Below, piece after piece: positions 16,700-24,908 of a DNA stretch of 64,000 bases; position 1 is the stretch's first letter, and each line of letters opens with the position of its first letter. The notes below the pieces were generated by a model. It was not told the origin of the DNA. It made no database searches and was given only the letters and a program-made list of their open reading frames with translations. A program made the translations under genes and the position numbers. Location of the stretch: the NCBI GenBank assembly GCA_965263375.1, contig OZ253669.1:744001-808000 (forward strand). Direction: 5' to 3'. Source of the stretch: JAJFFW01 sp965263375 (GTDB lineage Bacteria; Pseudomonadota; Alphaproteobacteria; Caulobacterales; Parvularculaceae).

Positions 16700-18787
16700 T
16701 CAGTATCCTTCACTAACGCCAGCTATCCAAAGAGTAATCTCTTCACTAATATCGTGCCCGTCTGGAATATATTCCCGTTTAGGGCCTAAAGGGATTTCTG
16801 CGCCTTTACGGGCGAATACTGCAAATTCATGTAGTTCTAATGTCAATTTATGAACGTGACCGCCTGTAAATGTTTCCCGTGTGGGAAAGCGAACCCAATC
16901 GCCTTCTGGCAGATAAACGCTAACGGTGTCATCTGGTCGAATGCAGGGGGCCACAAGTAAGTCGTTACCAAATAAAAATTGCTGTTCAAAGGGCCAGGCT
17001 TCCGGTTCTTCTGGATAGGCTAGAGCCATAGCGCGTTGCGCTGGTAGTCCAGTCGACGAGGCTTCCGCGAGGACATTTTTTATGTAAGGTAAAAGCCTAT
17101 ACCTTAAATTTAGAATTTGCGTTGCTGCTTTTTCTGCGCTGGAGCCATATGACCAAGGTTCTCGGGCTCCTATGCCGTGAAGGCGCATGTGGGCGGAAAA
17201 TACCCCTGCTTGTATCCATCGAACATACAGTTTGGGATCACGCTGATCGCCATAGAAACCACCAATATCTGTTGCATAATAAGGGGCGCCAGACATTCCC
17301 CAAGAAAGCCCTCCGCGTATGCTTGCAGCTAGTCCTTCCCAATCTGCTTGTGGGTCCCCTCCCCATTGTGACGGAAACCTCTGGCAGCCAGTCCATGAAG
17401 AGCGGCTAAAGAGAAATGGGCCATGTTTGGAGTATTTCTGAGCAGCCTCATAGACGCATTTATTGTATAAGAACGAATAGACATTATGAAGCTGATGACC
17501 CGTTGCGCCATTATATGCGATTGTGTCGTCGGTTACTTGTTCCCCGAAATCAGCCTTGATCATGTCGACGCCAATTGAAAAAAGTTCTTTATGACGATCG
17601 CGCCAATAGGCATAGGCATCGGGGTGTGTGAAATCTACCAATCCTGAATTCGGCAGTGGGGTTAACACATCGCCAAAAGGTTCCATATCCCATTCATATT
17701 CATAGGTTTCCCCAGTGGCGCGGTCCTTTAGAAGCCAGTCTTTATCCGACAACTCCTTAAAAAGAGGGTTTTTAATGGAGATAAGGGGGTATTCCCAAAC
17801 GCAAATCTTAAAATTTAACCCCTTTAGTTTATCAAGAATGATTTTAGGTTCGGGATACCGGTTGGGATCCCAGTCAAATGAAAACCGAGTATCGGTATTT
17901 TGCCATGCGCGACCATCAAGAGTTATTGTATCGCAGGGCATGCCACGCTTACGTATTTCGTGCGCAGTCGCTAATAATTCGTCCGCGTCTTGATAGTATG
18001 CTTTAGAAATTATTACGCCTAGAGACCAGTCAGGTGGGATTGGCGCTTTGCCAGTAAGGGTTGTGTAGTGATTAATTATCTCAGCGCCAGTTTCACCAAC
18101 GAATAAAAAAAGATCTAGTGCATTATCATTAACTTGTAGGGCGTATGACCTTTGTGACCAGGGTGCGAAGCCGACGCCATGCATGACCGGCGCAGGCGTA
18201 TGAACAAAAACACCCCAACCATTTGTACTCCAACAAAAGGGCGTGTTTTTGTAAGAGGCTTCACTATTAACGCCTAACGCATCTTCGTTATATGAAGAAA
18301 TGAGTTGACCGCGTTTATTTAATTTGCCCCATTTTTCACCAAGGCCATATATTCTTTCGTTTGATTGAAGGTCAAGGTGAACATACCAGCTGTCAGCCGA
18401 CTTTGAAAATGGGGGGAGGCGGTGGCGGCGAACAAAGTGTCCATCAGTAGATGATCTGATAATGAGTTTATCAGTTTTATAGAATGAGAATGACAAAGGC
18501 ATTTTTTCGAACTCAAGCCTATATCCAGCACTCTCTATACAGAGTGTATCACCATCCTCTGATACGGACAAAACTGATTCGTGTTGAGTATTGTTCAATA
18601 GGCCATATTCTTGCACAGAGGAGCCAAGTCGTAAGCGTGCGCCAAAGCTATATAAGGTTACTATTAAATCACCACAATTTGTTGGGATTGTAATGATGCC
18701 CTTCGGCGACCGTTTGGGGGAGCCAGTGATCGCTGGCGCCTCTAGTTGGGCCCAATTGGGTGTTATATGACTGGTAGTTTGATGCAT
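16700..18787 (-). CDS. Glycoside hydrolase family 31, candidate sulfoquinovosidase
   Basis: Retaining alpha-glycosidase of 695 residues. The nucleophile is D413 in IKADFGE and the acid/base is D478 in WGGDPQADW, a spacing like that of the family. No signal peptide is seen, so it acts in the cytoplasm after import. It lies 6 nt after the isomerase gene in an operon whose other enzymes point to sulfoquinovose, so hydrolysis of sulfoquinovosyl glycerol is the likely job. The substrate loop reads LDGRAWQNTDTRFSFDWDP and the flanking motifs resemble YicI-type alpha-xylosidases more than E. coli YihQ, which has a different glutamine/arginine/tryptophan arrangement. It is therefore either a separate origin of sulfoquinovosidase activity or a glycosidase with another target. 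Confidence 0.8.
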   Translation of the reverse strand: MHQTTSHITPNWAQLEAPAITGSPKRSPKGIITIPTNCGDLIVTLYSFGARLRLGSSVQEYGLLNNTQHESVLSVSEDGDTLCIESAGYRLEFEKMPLSFSFYKTDKLIIRSSTDGHFVRRHRLPPFSKSADSWYVHLDLQSNERIYGLGEKWGKLNKRGQLISSYNEDALGVNSEASYKNTPFCWSTNGWGVFVHTPAPVMHGVGFAPWSQRSYALQVNDNALDLFLFVGETGAEIINHYTTLTGKAPIPPDWSLGVIISKAYYQDADELLATAHEIRKRGMPCDTITLDGRAWQNTDTRFSFDWDPNRYPEPKIILDKLKGLNFKICVWEYPLISIKNPLFKELSDKDWLLKDRATGETYEYEWDMEPFGDVLTPLPNSGLVDFTHPDAYAYWRDRHKELFSIGVDMIKADFGEQVTDDTIAYNGATGHQLHNVYSFLYNKCVYEAAQKYSKHGPFLFSRSSWTGCQRFPSQWGGDPQADWEGLAASIRGGLSWGMSGAPYYATDIGGFYGDQRDPKLYVRWIQAGVFSAHMRLHGIGAREPWSYGSSAEKAATQILNLRYRLLPYIKNVLAEASSTGLPAQRAMALAYPEEPEAWPFEQQFLFGNDLLVAPCIRPDDTVSVYLPEGDWVRFPTRETFTGGHVHKLTLELHEFAVFARKGAEIPLGPKREYIPDGHDISEEITLWIAGVSEGY

Positions 18788-18793
18788 GAACGA

Positions 18794-20191
18794 TCAGTTT
18801 AACTCTAACAACGGCAAGTTAAGTTTAGCGCATATTGCGCGTAGCGCCGGACGATGATCCCCATAGGCGATTGCGTAGTGGTGCTCCAATCCTTCAGTAA
18901 TGATTGTATTGAATATATCATGCGCTGAAGAGTTAAACTTCATAACCCCAGACGTGCCCGTAAATGCCATTGGTGCACGAATGAATTCAGAATGCCCGAT
19001 CACCATCTTGGTTTGTTTTTTCGATTGTGATAAACGGGCAATGGTAAAGACGCCTGGTTTCAATGGGAACTGATGCAGTAAAGGCATTTGTCGGTTTGTG
19101 TGAATTGTTGCTTCCGGTTTGTATTCTGGGTCACACATTGACAAGGGGGCCAAACCGCAATGCCAAAAAACGCCGGTATTATTGTCAAAATCAAGGTCTA
19201 CCAAATCCGCCATCCATGCTGGTTCTTGCGCTAGTTCTTGCAAGATTATAGTTGATAGAGAGCCATAGACGTCAGCCTCGCACGCGCTTGGAATTCCTTT
19301 TTGATTCATCATTGCCATTGGTCCGCATGCGGCACAGCCATACTCGGTGAAAGTCTCCGGCCAGCAACGAACAGCTAAACCCTTTGCGTTTGATTCTTTT
19401 TGTAAATCTTCTAGCGCGCAAAAAAGCCTTAAAGAACGGTCTAGTTCAACCTGATTGACCTTATCTAGATCAGATAAGCTTTTGTTGACTGATGAGCGCA
19501 CCATGGCGACACGGTCTTTATCAGCGGATTTTGCTTTGTCAAAAAGGGTGTTTAGTGCGTATGGTTGAATTTTAATGCCTGTTAGCTCTGTAAGCTCTAA
19601 TTCATCATAGTCGCATGTGTCAAATCCGACAGGGTGCTTGCCAAAAACACTAATTTGGCTTCCTTCAAGTACTGATATTACGCGATCCGCATCGTCATGG
19701 TGCGCATATTGGGGAAGTGCTGCGTTGGTTCTGTGTTCAACTGGTTTTTTGGAAAGGCTTTGTAGTTTTTCTATAATATCATTGCTATCGGGTAGTGCGT
19801 ATAGGGCATTATGGCTAAGGCCTGCTTTTCCAAGGGAATGAGCCGCCAAGTTTAGACCACAAAAAGCATTTAGCCGCAATCTACCGCCTAATCGAGGTTC
19901 GGGTATGGCCCAGATCGCAACTGGCACGCTTGAGTTACGCGCTATCTCCACAGTCATGGACGCATCGGTAAAGGTTATTTGAATTATTAAAAGCGCATCA
20001 ATTGAACCATGTTTTTCAATTTCATTCAGTTCTTGATTAGCCATATCTGCATCAAAGAGCAGTTTGCTTGCGCCAACAATTTCTATATTTGCTCTTTGCA
20101 GGGCATCAAGCGCATTCTTAAAATTTTCCTCAGCAAAAGGAACGTCAAATGTTGGACGGGCAAGTGCGATAACGCCGAATCGAAGATTCAT
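18794..20191 (-). CDS. L-fucose/L-arabinose isomerase-family protein, candidate sulfoquinovose isomerase
   Basis: Protein of 465 residues related to FucI/AraA-type aldose-ketose isomerases (the COG2407 group). Supporting segments are IDALLIIQITFTDAS, PVAIWAIPEPRLGGRLRLN, CWPETFTEYGCAACGPMAMM and the C-terminal HHYAIAYGDHRPALRAICA. It overlaps the aldolase gene by 4 nt and precedes the GH31 gene by 6 nt. In context it should convert sulfoquinovose to 6-deoxy-6-sulfofructose. The classical E. coli pathway uses YihS, of the unrelated AGE fold, for this step; FucI-like isomerases are known or proposed in other sulfoglycolysis variants. Family assignment is good; substrate is inferred. Confidence 0.8.
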   Translation of the reverse strand: MNLRFGVIALARPTFDVPFAEENFKNALDALQRANIEIVGASKLLFDADMANQELNEIEKHGSIDALLIIQITFTDASMTVEIARNSSVPVAIWAIPEPRLGGRLRLNAFCGLNLAAHSLGKAGLSHNALYALPDSNDIIEKLQSLSKKPVEHRTNAALPQYAHHDDADRVISVLEGSQISVFGKHPVGFDTCDYDELELTELTGIKIQPYALNTLFDKAKSADKDRVAMVRSSVNKSLSDLDKVNQVELDRSLRLFCALEDLQKESNAKGLAVRCWPETFTEYGCAACGPMAMMNQKGIPSACEADVYGSLSTIILQELAQEPAWMADLVDLDFDNNTGVFWHCGLAPLSMCDPEYKPEATIHTNRQMPLLHQFPLKPGVFTIARLSQSKKQTKMVIGHSEFIRAPMAFTGTSGVMKFNSSAHDIFNTIITEGLEHHYAIAYGDHRPALRAICAKLNLPLLELN

Positions 20192-21231
20192 TGTGCTCCC
20201 CCAAAGTCTTTGTAAAACTCACGGAATGTTGCGTCTCCTGGGGATACGGAAGGGTTTTCAACCTTATAAAGGTCATGGTTCATCCACGGCCTGGCACATT
20301 GCTCCGTTAACTGGTTAAGGTCACGCATATATTGTGTGGCGTTGGTCCTTAGTTCCAGTCCAATCTCATTCATGTCGGGATAGTTTGTGAATGCTTTTTG
20401 CCAAATTGCACGCCCTGCTAAATAACCGGATGCGCCAGCTTTATAGGCATGCGTAAGAATTCGTTTGAATTCTTCCATCCCAGCTCCAGCGGAAAGCATA
20501 ACCCAGGGGCGCCCCGCAGCATGATTGAGTTCATCAAACCATTTTTGTACTCCATGATCATTGTCAATACCGGGAACGTCGCTGGCGGCTATGGGACTTT
20601 CTAGTTTGAAAATATCGACGCCATATTTGGGATCAGCAAAAACCTCAACGCTTTCGACCACTAAGGCTGGCTTTTTTGTTTTCATTTCCGCATACTCGCT
20701 TGTTTGCTCGGCGTCAGCGGCTAAGGGATAAACGAGTAACTCAAAAACATATGGTATATCAAATTTAGAACAGGCTTCACCAATTCGCGCTACGAAATCT
20801 TTTTGGTGTTGACAGACCGATGCATCAGCATCCGGCCTATACCAGGCGAGAACTTTTACGGCATCGGCGCCCACACGTTTAATCTTTTCAACTGACCAAT
20901 GATCGATTTCTGAAGAAAGCCGGCCGCCTTGTGTTTCTTCAAAAACAGAATCCTCAAGCGTTAGTATTAGGCCCTTTGTCGGCGAATAAAGCGATACGCC
21001 CCTTGGGTATGCATAATGTGGATCAAGAAGCATTGCTGAAGATTCAGATTGCAATTCTGTTATCAGCAATTCTTTAAAAGCGGCAACCTGATCCCAAGGG
21101 GCCTGATCTAAGCCAAGTTTTTCTTTGATGGCGTTTTTTATGGGCGGTCGTTGATCGACCGCTGTCATTTTGAAGTATCCATTTTCGTCCGCCATGCGGC
21201 GAATGCCCCATATTTTACCTGCGCTTGTCAT
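20188..21231 (-). CDS. Class I (LacD/YihT-like) aldolase, candidate sulfofructose-1-phosphate aldolase
   Basis: Schiff-base aldolase of the tagatose-1,6-bisphosphate aldolase family, 347 residues. It has the family N-terminus (KMTAVDQRPPIK), MLLDPHYAYPRGVS, and the lysine-bearing strand ADAVKVLAWYRPD with K126 as probable Schiff-base residue. WVMLSAGAGMEEF forms the phosphate-binding region near the C-terminus. It should cleave sulfofructose-1-phosphate to DHAP and 3-sulfolactaldehyde, as YihT does. The start is fixed by overlap of its ATG with the kinase stop (TAATG) at 21231 and by alignment of the N-terminus to the family. It overlaps the isomerase start by 4 nt. Confidence 0.86.
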   Translation of the reverse strand: MTSAGKIWGIRRMADENGYFKMTAVDQRPPIKNAIKEKLGLDQAPWDQVAAFKELLITELQSESSAMLLDPHYAYPRGVSLYSPTKGLILTLEDSVFEETQGGRLSSEIDHWSVEKIKRVGADAVKVLAWYRPDADASVCQHQKDFVARIGEACSKFDIPYVFELLVYPLAADAEQTSEYAEMKTKKPALVVESVEVFADPKYGVDIFKLESPIAASDVPGIDNDHGVQKWFDELNHAAGRPWVMLSAGAGMEEFKRILTHAYKAGASGYLAGRAIWQKAFTNYPDMNEIGLELRTNATQYMRDLNQLTEQCARPWMNHDLYKVENPSVSPGDATFREFYKDFGGAQ

Positions 21232-22133
21232 TAAGATAGCCCCTTTGAGAAAAGAAAATCATCTACATCTTGTCGAGACGGAGCCCCTTTCCGTCCTCCT
21301 TGTCGTGTCACTTTTATAGCTGCTGCCGCGTTGGCGTATTGAACGGCTTCTATTTCATCTGAGCCTGTGGCTAGAAAATAACTAAATGCGCCATGCCAAA
21401 TATCCCCGGCGCCAAGCGTGTCGACTGCCTTTACTTGCGGAGTGCTTATATGCTTGACGGCGTTACGATCTTTGACAAGAACACCATTTCCGCCGTCTGT
21501 AACGCAGCACCAGGAATCAACACTGCTTGCAACGGCGCAAAGTGCATTTTCTAAATTTTCGACACCCGTATAGGAACGTAATCCTTGAGCGGAAAATGCT
21601 ATATGAGTGGCGGCTTCTATCAGTTTCCCATCTTGGGGTACGGGGTGATCAGCATCAAGAATGGCTGGGATGTTTCTTTGCTGTGCTTGAGACAAGGCAA
21701 AAAGAGCTCCTTCTGGCCATCGTGTATCGACAAGAACCGCATCCAAATTTGTTGGAAAGGACCGTTCCAACCATATCGGCTCATAGGGTAGGTCACAATC
21801 AAGATAGTTTACGATCATACGTTGTCCCGTGTCGTCAATTAAAATCGCAGACAAAGATGACTTTCCTTCAGGCAATCTGTGAACTAACGAACAATCGACG
21901 CCCTCTGCGGTTAAATCCGAGATGATCGCGTCGCCAATAGAATCGCTTCCGACGCGTGCTGCCAGCATAACGTGGCCGCCTAGGCGAGCGATAGCGACTG
22001 CAGCATTGGCTGCTGGGCCACCCCCAATCGATGAAAAATCTAGTGCTTGGTATTTTTCAGCGAGAGTAGGGATGCTGTTCACTCTAAATAGATAATCTTG
22101 AACTGCGTGTCCTACGCATAATATTCCGCTCAT
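21231..22133 (-). CDS. PfkB-family sugar kinase, candidate sulfofructose kinase
   Basis: Ribokinase-fold kinase of 300 residues. The N-terminal substrate motif GGGPAANAAVAIARLGG (about 37-53) and the C-terminal signature DTLGAGDIWHGAF (238-250, catalytic base D244) are complete. It sits between the aldehyde dehydrogenase and the aldolase genes and overlaps the aldolase start by one base. In the sulfo-EMP pathway the PfkB protein YihV phosphorylates sulfofructose at C1, and this gene is placed to do the same. The sulfonate-recognition residues were not identified by eye, so the substrate rests on context. Confidence 0.87.
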   Translation of the reverse strand: MSGILCVGHAVQDYLFRVNSIPTLAEKYQALDFSSIGGGPAANAAVAIARLGGHVMLAARVGSDSIGDAIISDLTAEGVDCSLVHRLPEGKSSLSAILIDDTGQRMIVNYLDCDLPYEPIWLERSFPTNLDAVLVDTRWPEGALFALSQAQQRNIPAILDADHPVPQDGKLIEAATHIAFSAQGLRSYTGVENLENALCAVASSVDSWCCVTDGGNGVLVKDRNAVKHISTPQVKAVDTLGAGDIWHGAFSYFLATGSDEIEAVQYANAAAAIKVTRQGGRKGAPSRQDVDDFLFSKGLS

Positions 22134-22166
22134 AGACTTTCCAATATGAATTTAAAGAGATGGATG

Positions 22167-23615
22167 TTAGTTTCCTAATCCTCCAAATAGCGTATATTTT
22201 ATGTTCAGATAGTCCTCGATTCCGTATTTGGAACCTTCTTTGCCCATACCGGATTCTTTCACGCCTCCAAATGGCGCAACTTCTGTTGAAATGAGACCTT
22301 GGTTTATGCCAACTAGTCCATATTCTAATTGTTGATTAAGCCGCCAGGCCCTTCCAAGGTTTGATGTGTATGCATAGCATGCCAAGCCATATTCGGTGTC
22401 GTTGGCGAGACGGATTGCGTCTTGTTCGTTATCGAATTTGATTATAGCTGCAAGGGGGCCAAACGTTTCTTCGTGGAAAACCTGCATCTCATTTGTGACG
22501 TCAGACATGAGGGTTGGCTCGAAAAAGTTCCCTCCAAGAGGGCTGCGGGCCCCGCCTGTAACGACTTTTGCGCCTTTGTCTTTTGCGTCTTGGATATGCT
22601 CTTCGACTTTCTCAAGGCCGCTTTGGTCGATTAGGGGGCCTTGGGTGACGCTATCTTCCAAACCATTTCCGATCACCAATTGTTTAATGGCTATAGAAAA
22701 TTTTTCTTTGAACGCATCGTGTATAGAGGAATGAACCAAGAAGCGATTTGTGCATACGCAAGTTTGGCCGCTGTTTCTGAACTTTGAAACCATTGCTCCT
22801 TCAACTGCGGCATCTAGATCAGCGTCTTCAAAGACAATAAAGGGAGCATTGCCGCCTAGCTCCATTGATATTCGCTTCATATGAAGTCCAGCTTGGGAGG
22901 CTAATTCCTTGCCAACTTGTGTGGAGCCAGTGAAAGTAATCTTGCGCAGTTTTGGGTTCTCACACATCTGTGCTGCGATTTTTGAAGCTGACCCTGTGAC
23001 AATATTGACGACGCCTGCTGGGAGGTTGGCTTTTAGCGCTAAATCACCAAATGCCAGTGCAGAGTAAGGGGTTTGTGATGCTGGTTTGATTACCATTGTG
23101 CATCCAGCCGCCAGCGCGGCTGCTAGTTTTCTGGCAATCATAGAGTTTGGAAAATTCCAAGGGGTGATGGCGCCAACAACTCCGATGGGCTCTTTCGTAA
23201 CGGCGATTTGTGTGTTCTGCCAAGGGGATGGAATTATGTCGCCATAAATGCGGCGCGATTCCTCCGCAAACCATTTAAAAAACTGGGCGCCAAAAGCAAT
23301 CTCACCATACGCTTCTTTGAGCGGCTTGCCCATTTCCTCAGTTAAGATTTCGGCAAGAGAAGATTGATTATCCATAATCGCGGTGAATAACTGCATCATA
23401 TGGTTAGAACGTTCGTTGGCGGTCAATTCCTTCCAGACTTGAAATGCGTTATGAGCTGCGTCAATGGCTGTAGCCGTTTCGACGCCACTGCATTTAGGCA
23501 CTGTACCAATAATATTGTTTGTAGCAGGATTTATGACGTCGATTGTTGCCCCATTCGTTGCGGGCAGCCATTCATTGGCGATAAAAATTTGACGCCGTTT
23601 TTCGAGTGATGGCAT
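22167..23615 (-). CDS. NAD(P)-dependent aldehyde dehydrogenase, candidate sulfolactaldehyde dehydrogenase
   Basis: Succinate-semialdehyde-dehydrogenase-type ALDH of 482 residues with all active-site parts: TPWNFPNSM (about 151), MELGGN with general base E252, and the nucleophile C286 in NSGQTCVCTN. As first gene of the minus-strand operon it should oxidise sulfolactaldehyde to (S)-sulfolactate, the step done by the GabD-like enzyme of sulfo-Entner-Doudoroff bacteria. E. coli instead reduces sulfolactaldehyde to dihydroxypropanesulfonate with YihU, and no YihU-like gene is present here. A GAGTGATGGC start context gives only a weak ribosome-binding site, yet the family N-terminus fits the ATG at 23615. 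Confidence 0.88.
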   Translation of the reverse strand: MPSLEKRRQIFIANEWLPATNGATIDVINPATNNIIGTVPKCSGVETATAIDAAHNAFQVWKELTANERSNHMMQLFTAIMDNQSSLAEILTEEMGKPLKEAYGEIAFGAQFFKWFAEESRRIYGDIIPSPWQNTQIAVTKEPIGVVGAITPWNFPNSMIARKLAAALAAGCTMVIKPASQTPYSALAFGDLALKANLPAGVVNIVTGSASKIAAQMCENPKLRKITFTGSTQVGKELASQAGLHMKRISMELGGNAPFIVFEDADLDAAVEGAMVSKFRNSGQTCVCTNRFLVHSSIHDAFKEKFSIAIKQLVIGNGLEDSVTQGPLIDQSGLEKVEEHIQDAKDKGAKVVTGGARSPLGGNFFEPTLMSDVTNEMQVFHEETFGPLAAIIKFDNEQDAIRLANDTEYGLACYAYTSNLGRAWRLNQQLEYGLVGINQGLISTEVAPFGGVKESGMGKEGSKYGIEDYLNIKYTLFGGLGN

Positions 23616-23637
23616 GGTTGGAACCTATTATCTTATG

Positions 23638-23677
23638 TCTTATATAAGAATTATCAGATAAAACTAAATCGTGTCAA
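23638..23677 (-). promoter_or_regulatory. Promoter and palindromic operator of the minus-strand sulfonate operon
   Basis: Read on the minus strand, TTGACA (23677-23672) and GATAAT (23655-23650) are spaced by 16 nt. Directly downstream, at the expected transcription start, lies the perfect 12-bp palindrome TCTTATATAAGA (23649-23638). The arrangement suits repression by a dimeric GntR-family protein encoded just upstream. Confidence 0.6.
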
Positions 23678-23731
23678 CCTTACTCAGTCTAGGAATCTCG
23701 CTTGTGTTTGCTCAACCGTGCTGCTGGCGGG

Positions 23732-24469
23732 CTATGTAAGTTGAAGGGCGTAATGAAGGCCGTTTGTCAAAAAGATAGATTGGCGCAGCTCAACGGTGGC
23801 GCCAGTTACATCTCTTCCAAGTCGTTCAACGTTCAAGACCGGGTCGTTTGGTTTTATTTTTAATTCACGCGCTATTTCGACCCCGGCCAGTGCGGCTTTC
23901 AATTTTTCGTCGGTCGAATTAATCGAAATATTGAAATGCTCTTGGTATAAAGTGTAAAGCGTGTTGGGAAGCGGTTGGTGGCTATCCAGATTGGCAAACT
24001 TTGAAAACGGGACAATAATTTTTTCTCTCAAGACTGGCATGTTTCCGACAAACCGTGTGCGTAGAATCTCGTAAACGTCACTTGATTTTGGCAAATCCAA
24101 TTTTTTGCATTCGGACGCAGTGCCTGCACGGCGCTTGATCGTGGATTGCTTACAGGTTGGAAACACGCGTTCGCCATTGTCATGGCTAAGTTTAAAAAAC
24201 CGAAATTGCGCGCTTTCCCGGGTATGTTTGGCGACATATGTGCCTTTGCCTTGACGTCGCTCTATCAGCTTATCGGCCACAAGTGCGTCGATGGCTTTTC
24301 TGACGGTGCCTTGGCTTACGTTTAGTTCGCGCGCTAGCGCTATTTCGCTGGGTAAAGCTTCGGCGGGGCGCCATGCTCCGGTGGAGATGCGTGATACCAA
24401 CAAGTCTCTAACCTGTTGGTATAATGGCCTAAATCCGGGCTGTTCTGTGTATTGGTCGTTTATGTTCAT
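23732..24469 (-). CDS. GntR-family regulator, HutC subfamily (UTRA domain)
   Basis: Regulator of 245 residues. The N-terminal winged helix (about residues 15-80) has LYQQVRDLLVSRISTG, LPSEIALARELNVSQGTVRK and a RRQGKGTYVA wing, the standard GntR signature. The C-terminal 160 residues form a UTRA-type ligand domain. It lies between the two divergent sulfonate operons and is probably their local repressor, with a sugar or sulfonate intermediate as effector. E. coli controls its sulfoquinovose genes with the DeoR-type CsqR, so the regulator class here differs. The gene probably has its own promoter in the 24470-24611 interval. Confidence 0.88.
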   Translation of the reverse strand: MNINDQYTEQPGFRPLYQQVRDLLVSRISTGAWRPAEALPSEIALARELNVSQGTVRKAIDALVADKLIERRQGKGTYVAKHTRESAQFRFFKLSHDNGERVFPTCKQSTIKRRAGTASECKKLDLPKSSDVYEILRTRFVGNMPVLREKIIVPFSKFANLDSHQPLPNTLYTLYQEHFNISINSTDEKLKAALAGVEIARELKIKPNDPVLNVERLGRDVTGATVELRQSIFLTNGLHYALQLT

Positions 24470-24498
24470 GCCTAATTTCTAGCATACATTTTTGCATC

Positions 24499-24534
24499 TT
24501 GTCTATTGTGTGCTGTAATGTATAATATATAAGA
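24499..24534 (+). promoter_or_regulatory. Promoter and operator candidate of suyAB operon
   Basis: TTGTCT (24499-24504) and a perfect TATAAT (24521-24526) are spaced by 16 nt. ATATATAAGAG (24524-24534) overlaps and follows the -10 element, matching the palindrome half at 23638-23649 and the element at 8856-8868. Confidence 0.55.
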
Positions 24535-24611
24535 GTTATGTGAGGCGTCTCGTCAGGTAGGTCGCCTTGGGATGCGGCGTGTAGTCGTCAAAACAAGAAA
24601 GGTAGAGGTCA

Positions 24612-24899
24612 GTGTCAACTCCACACCTTCTCATTCATAGTCGAAAGGACAATGTCGGCGTTGTCGTCGTTGAGGGCCTAAAGGCCGGCACGGAAATGTT
24701 ATGTGTCGTTACTGAAGATGATTCCGATTTTACCATGAAGCTCATCCAAGATGTGCCGATAGGGCATAAAGTTGCTCTTACAGACATGTCCGTAGATGAC
24801 GCCGTTATTAAGTATGCTGAAGATATAGGCAAGATTGTACAGAATGTTTCTAAAGGCGAGCATGTTCATGTGCACAATCTAAAGACAAAACGTTGGTAG
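24612..24899 (+). CDS. suyA: (R)-3-sulfolactate sulfo-lyase, small subunit
   Basis: SAF/UxaA N-domain protein of 95 residues. The pattern HSRKDNVGVVVVEGLKAG...VPIGHKVALTDM matches the small subunit of two-component altronate dehydratase and sulfolactate lyase enzymes. It starts at GTG 24612 with AGAGG 3 nt upstream, and the large subunit follows after 9 nt. SuyAB desulfonates (R)-sulfolactate to pyruvate and sulfite. A hexuronate dehydratase is the alternative within this family, but the neighbouring sulfolactate dehydrogenases, exporter and sulfite oxidase favour SuyA. Confidence 0.85.
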   Translation: MSTPHLLIHSRKDNVGVVVVEGLKAGTEMLCVVTEDDSDFTMKLIQDVPIGHKVALTDMSVDDAVIKYAEDIGKIVQNVSKGEHVHVHNLKTKRW

Positions 24900-24908
24900 G
24901 CTATTGCA

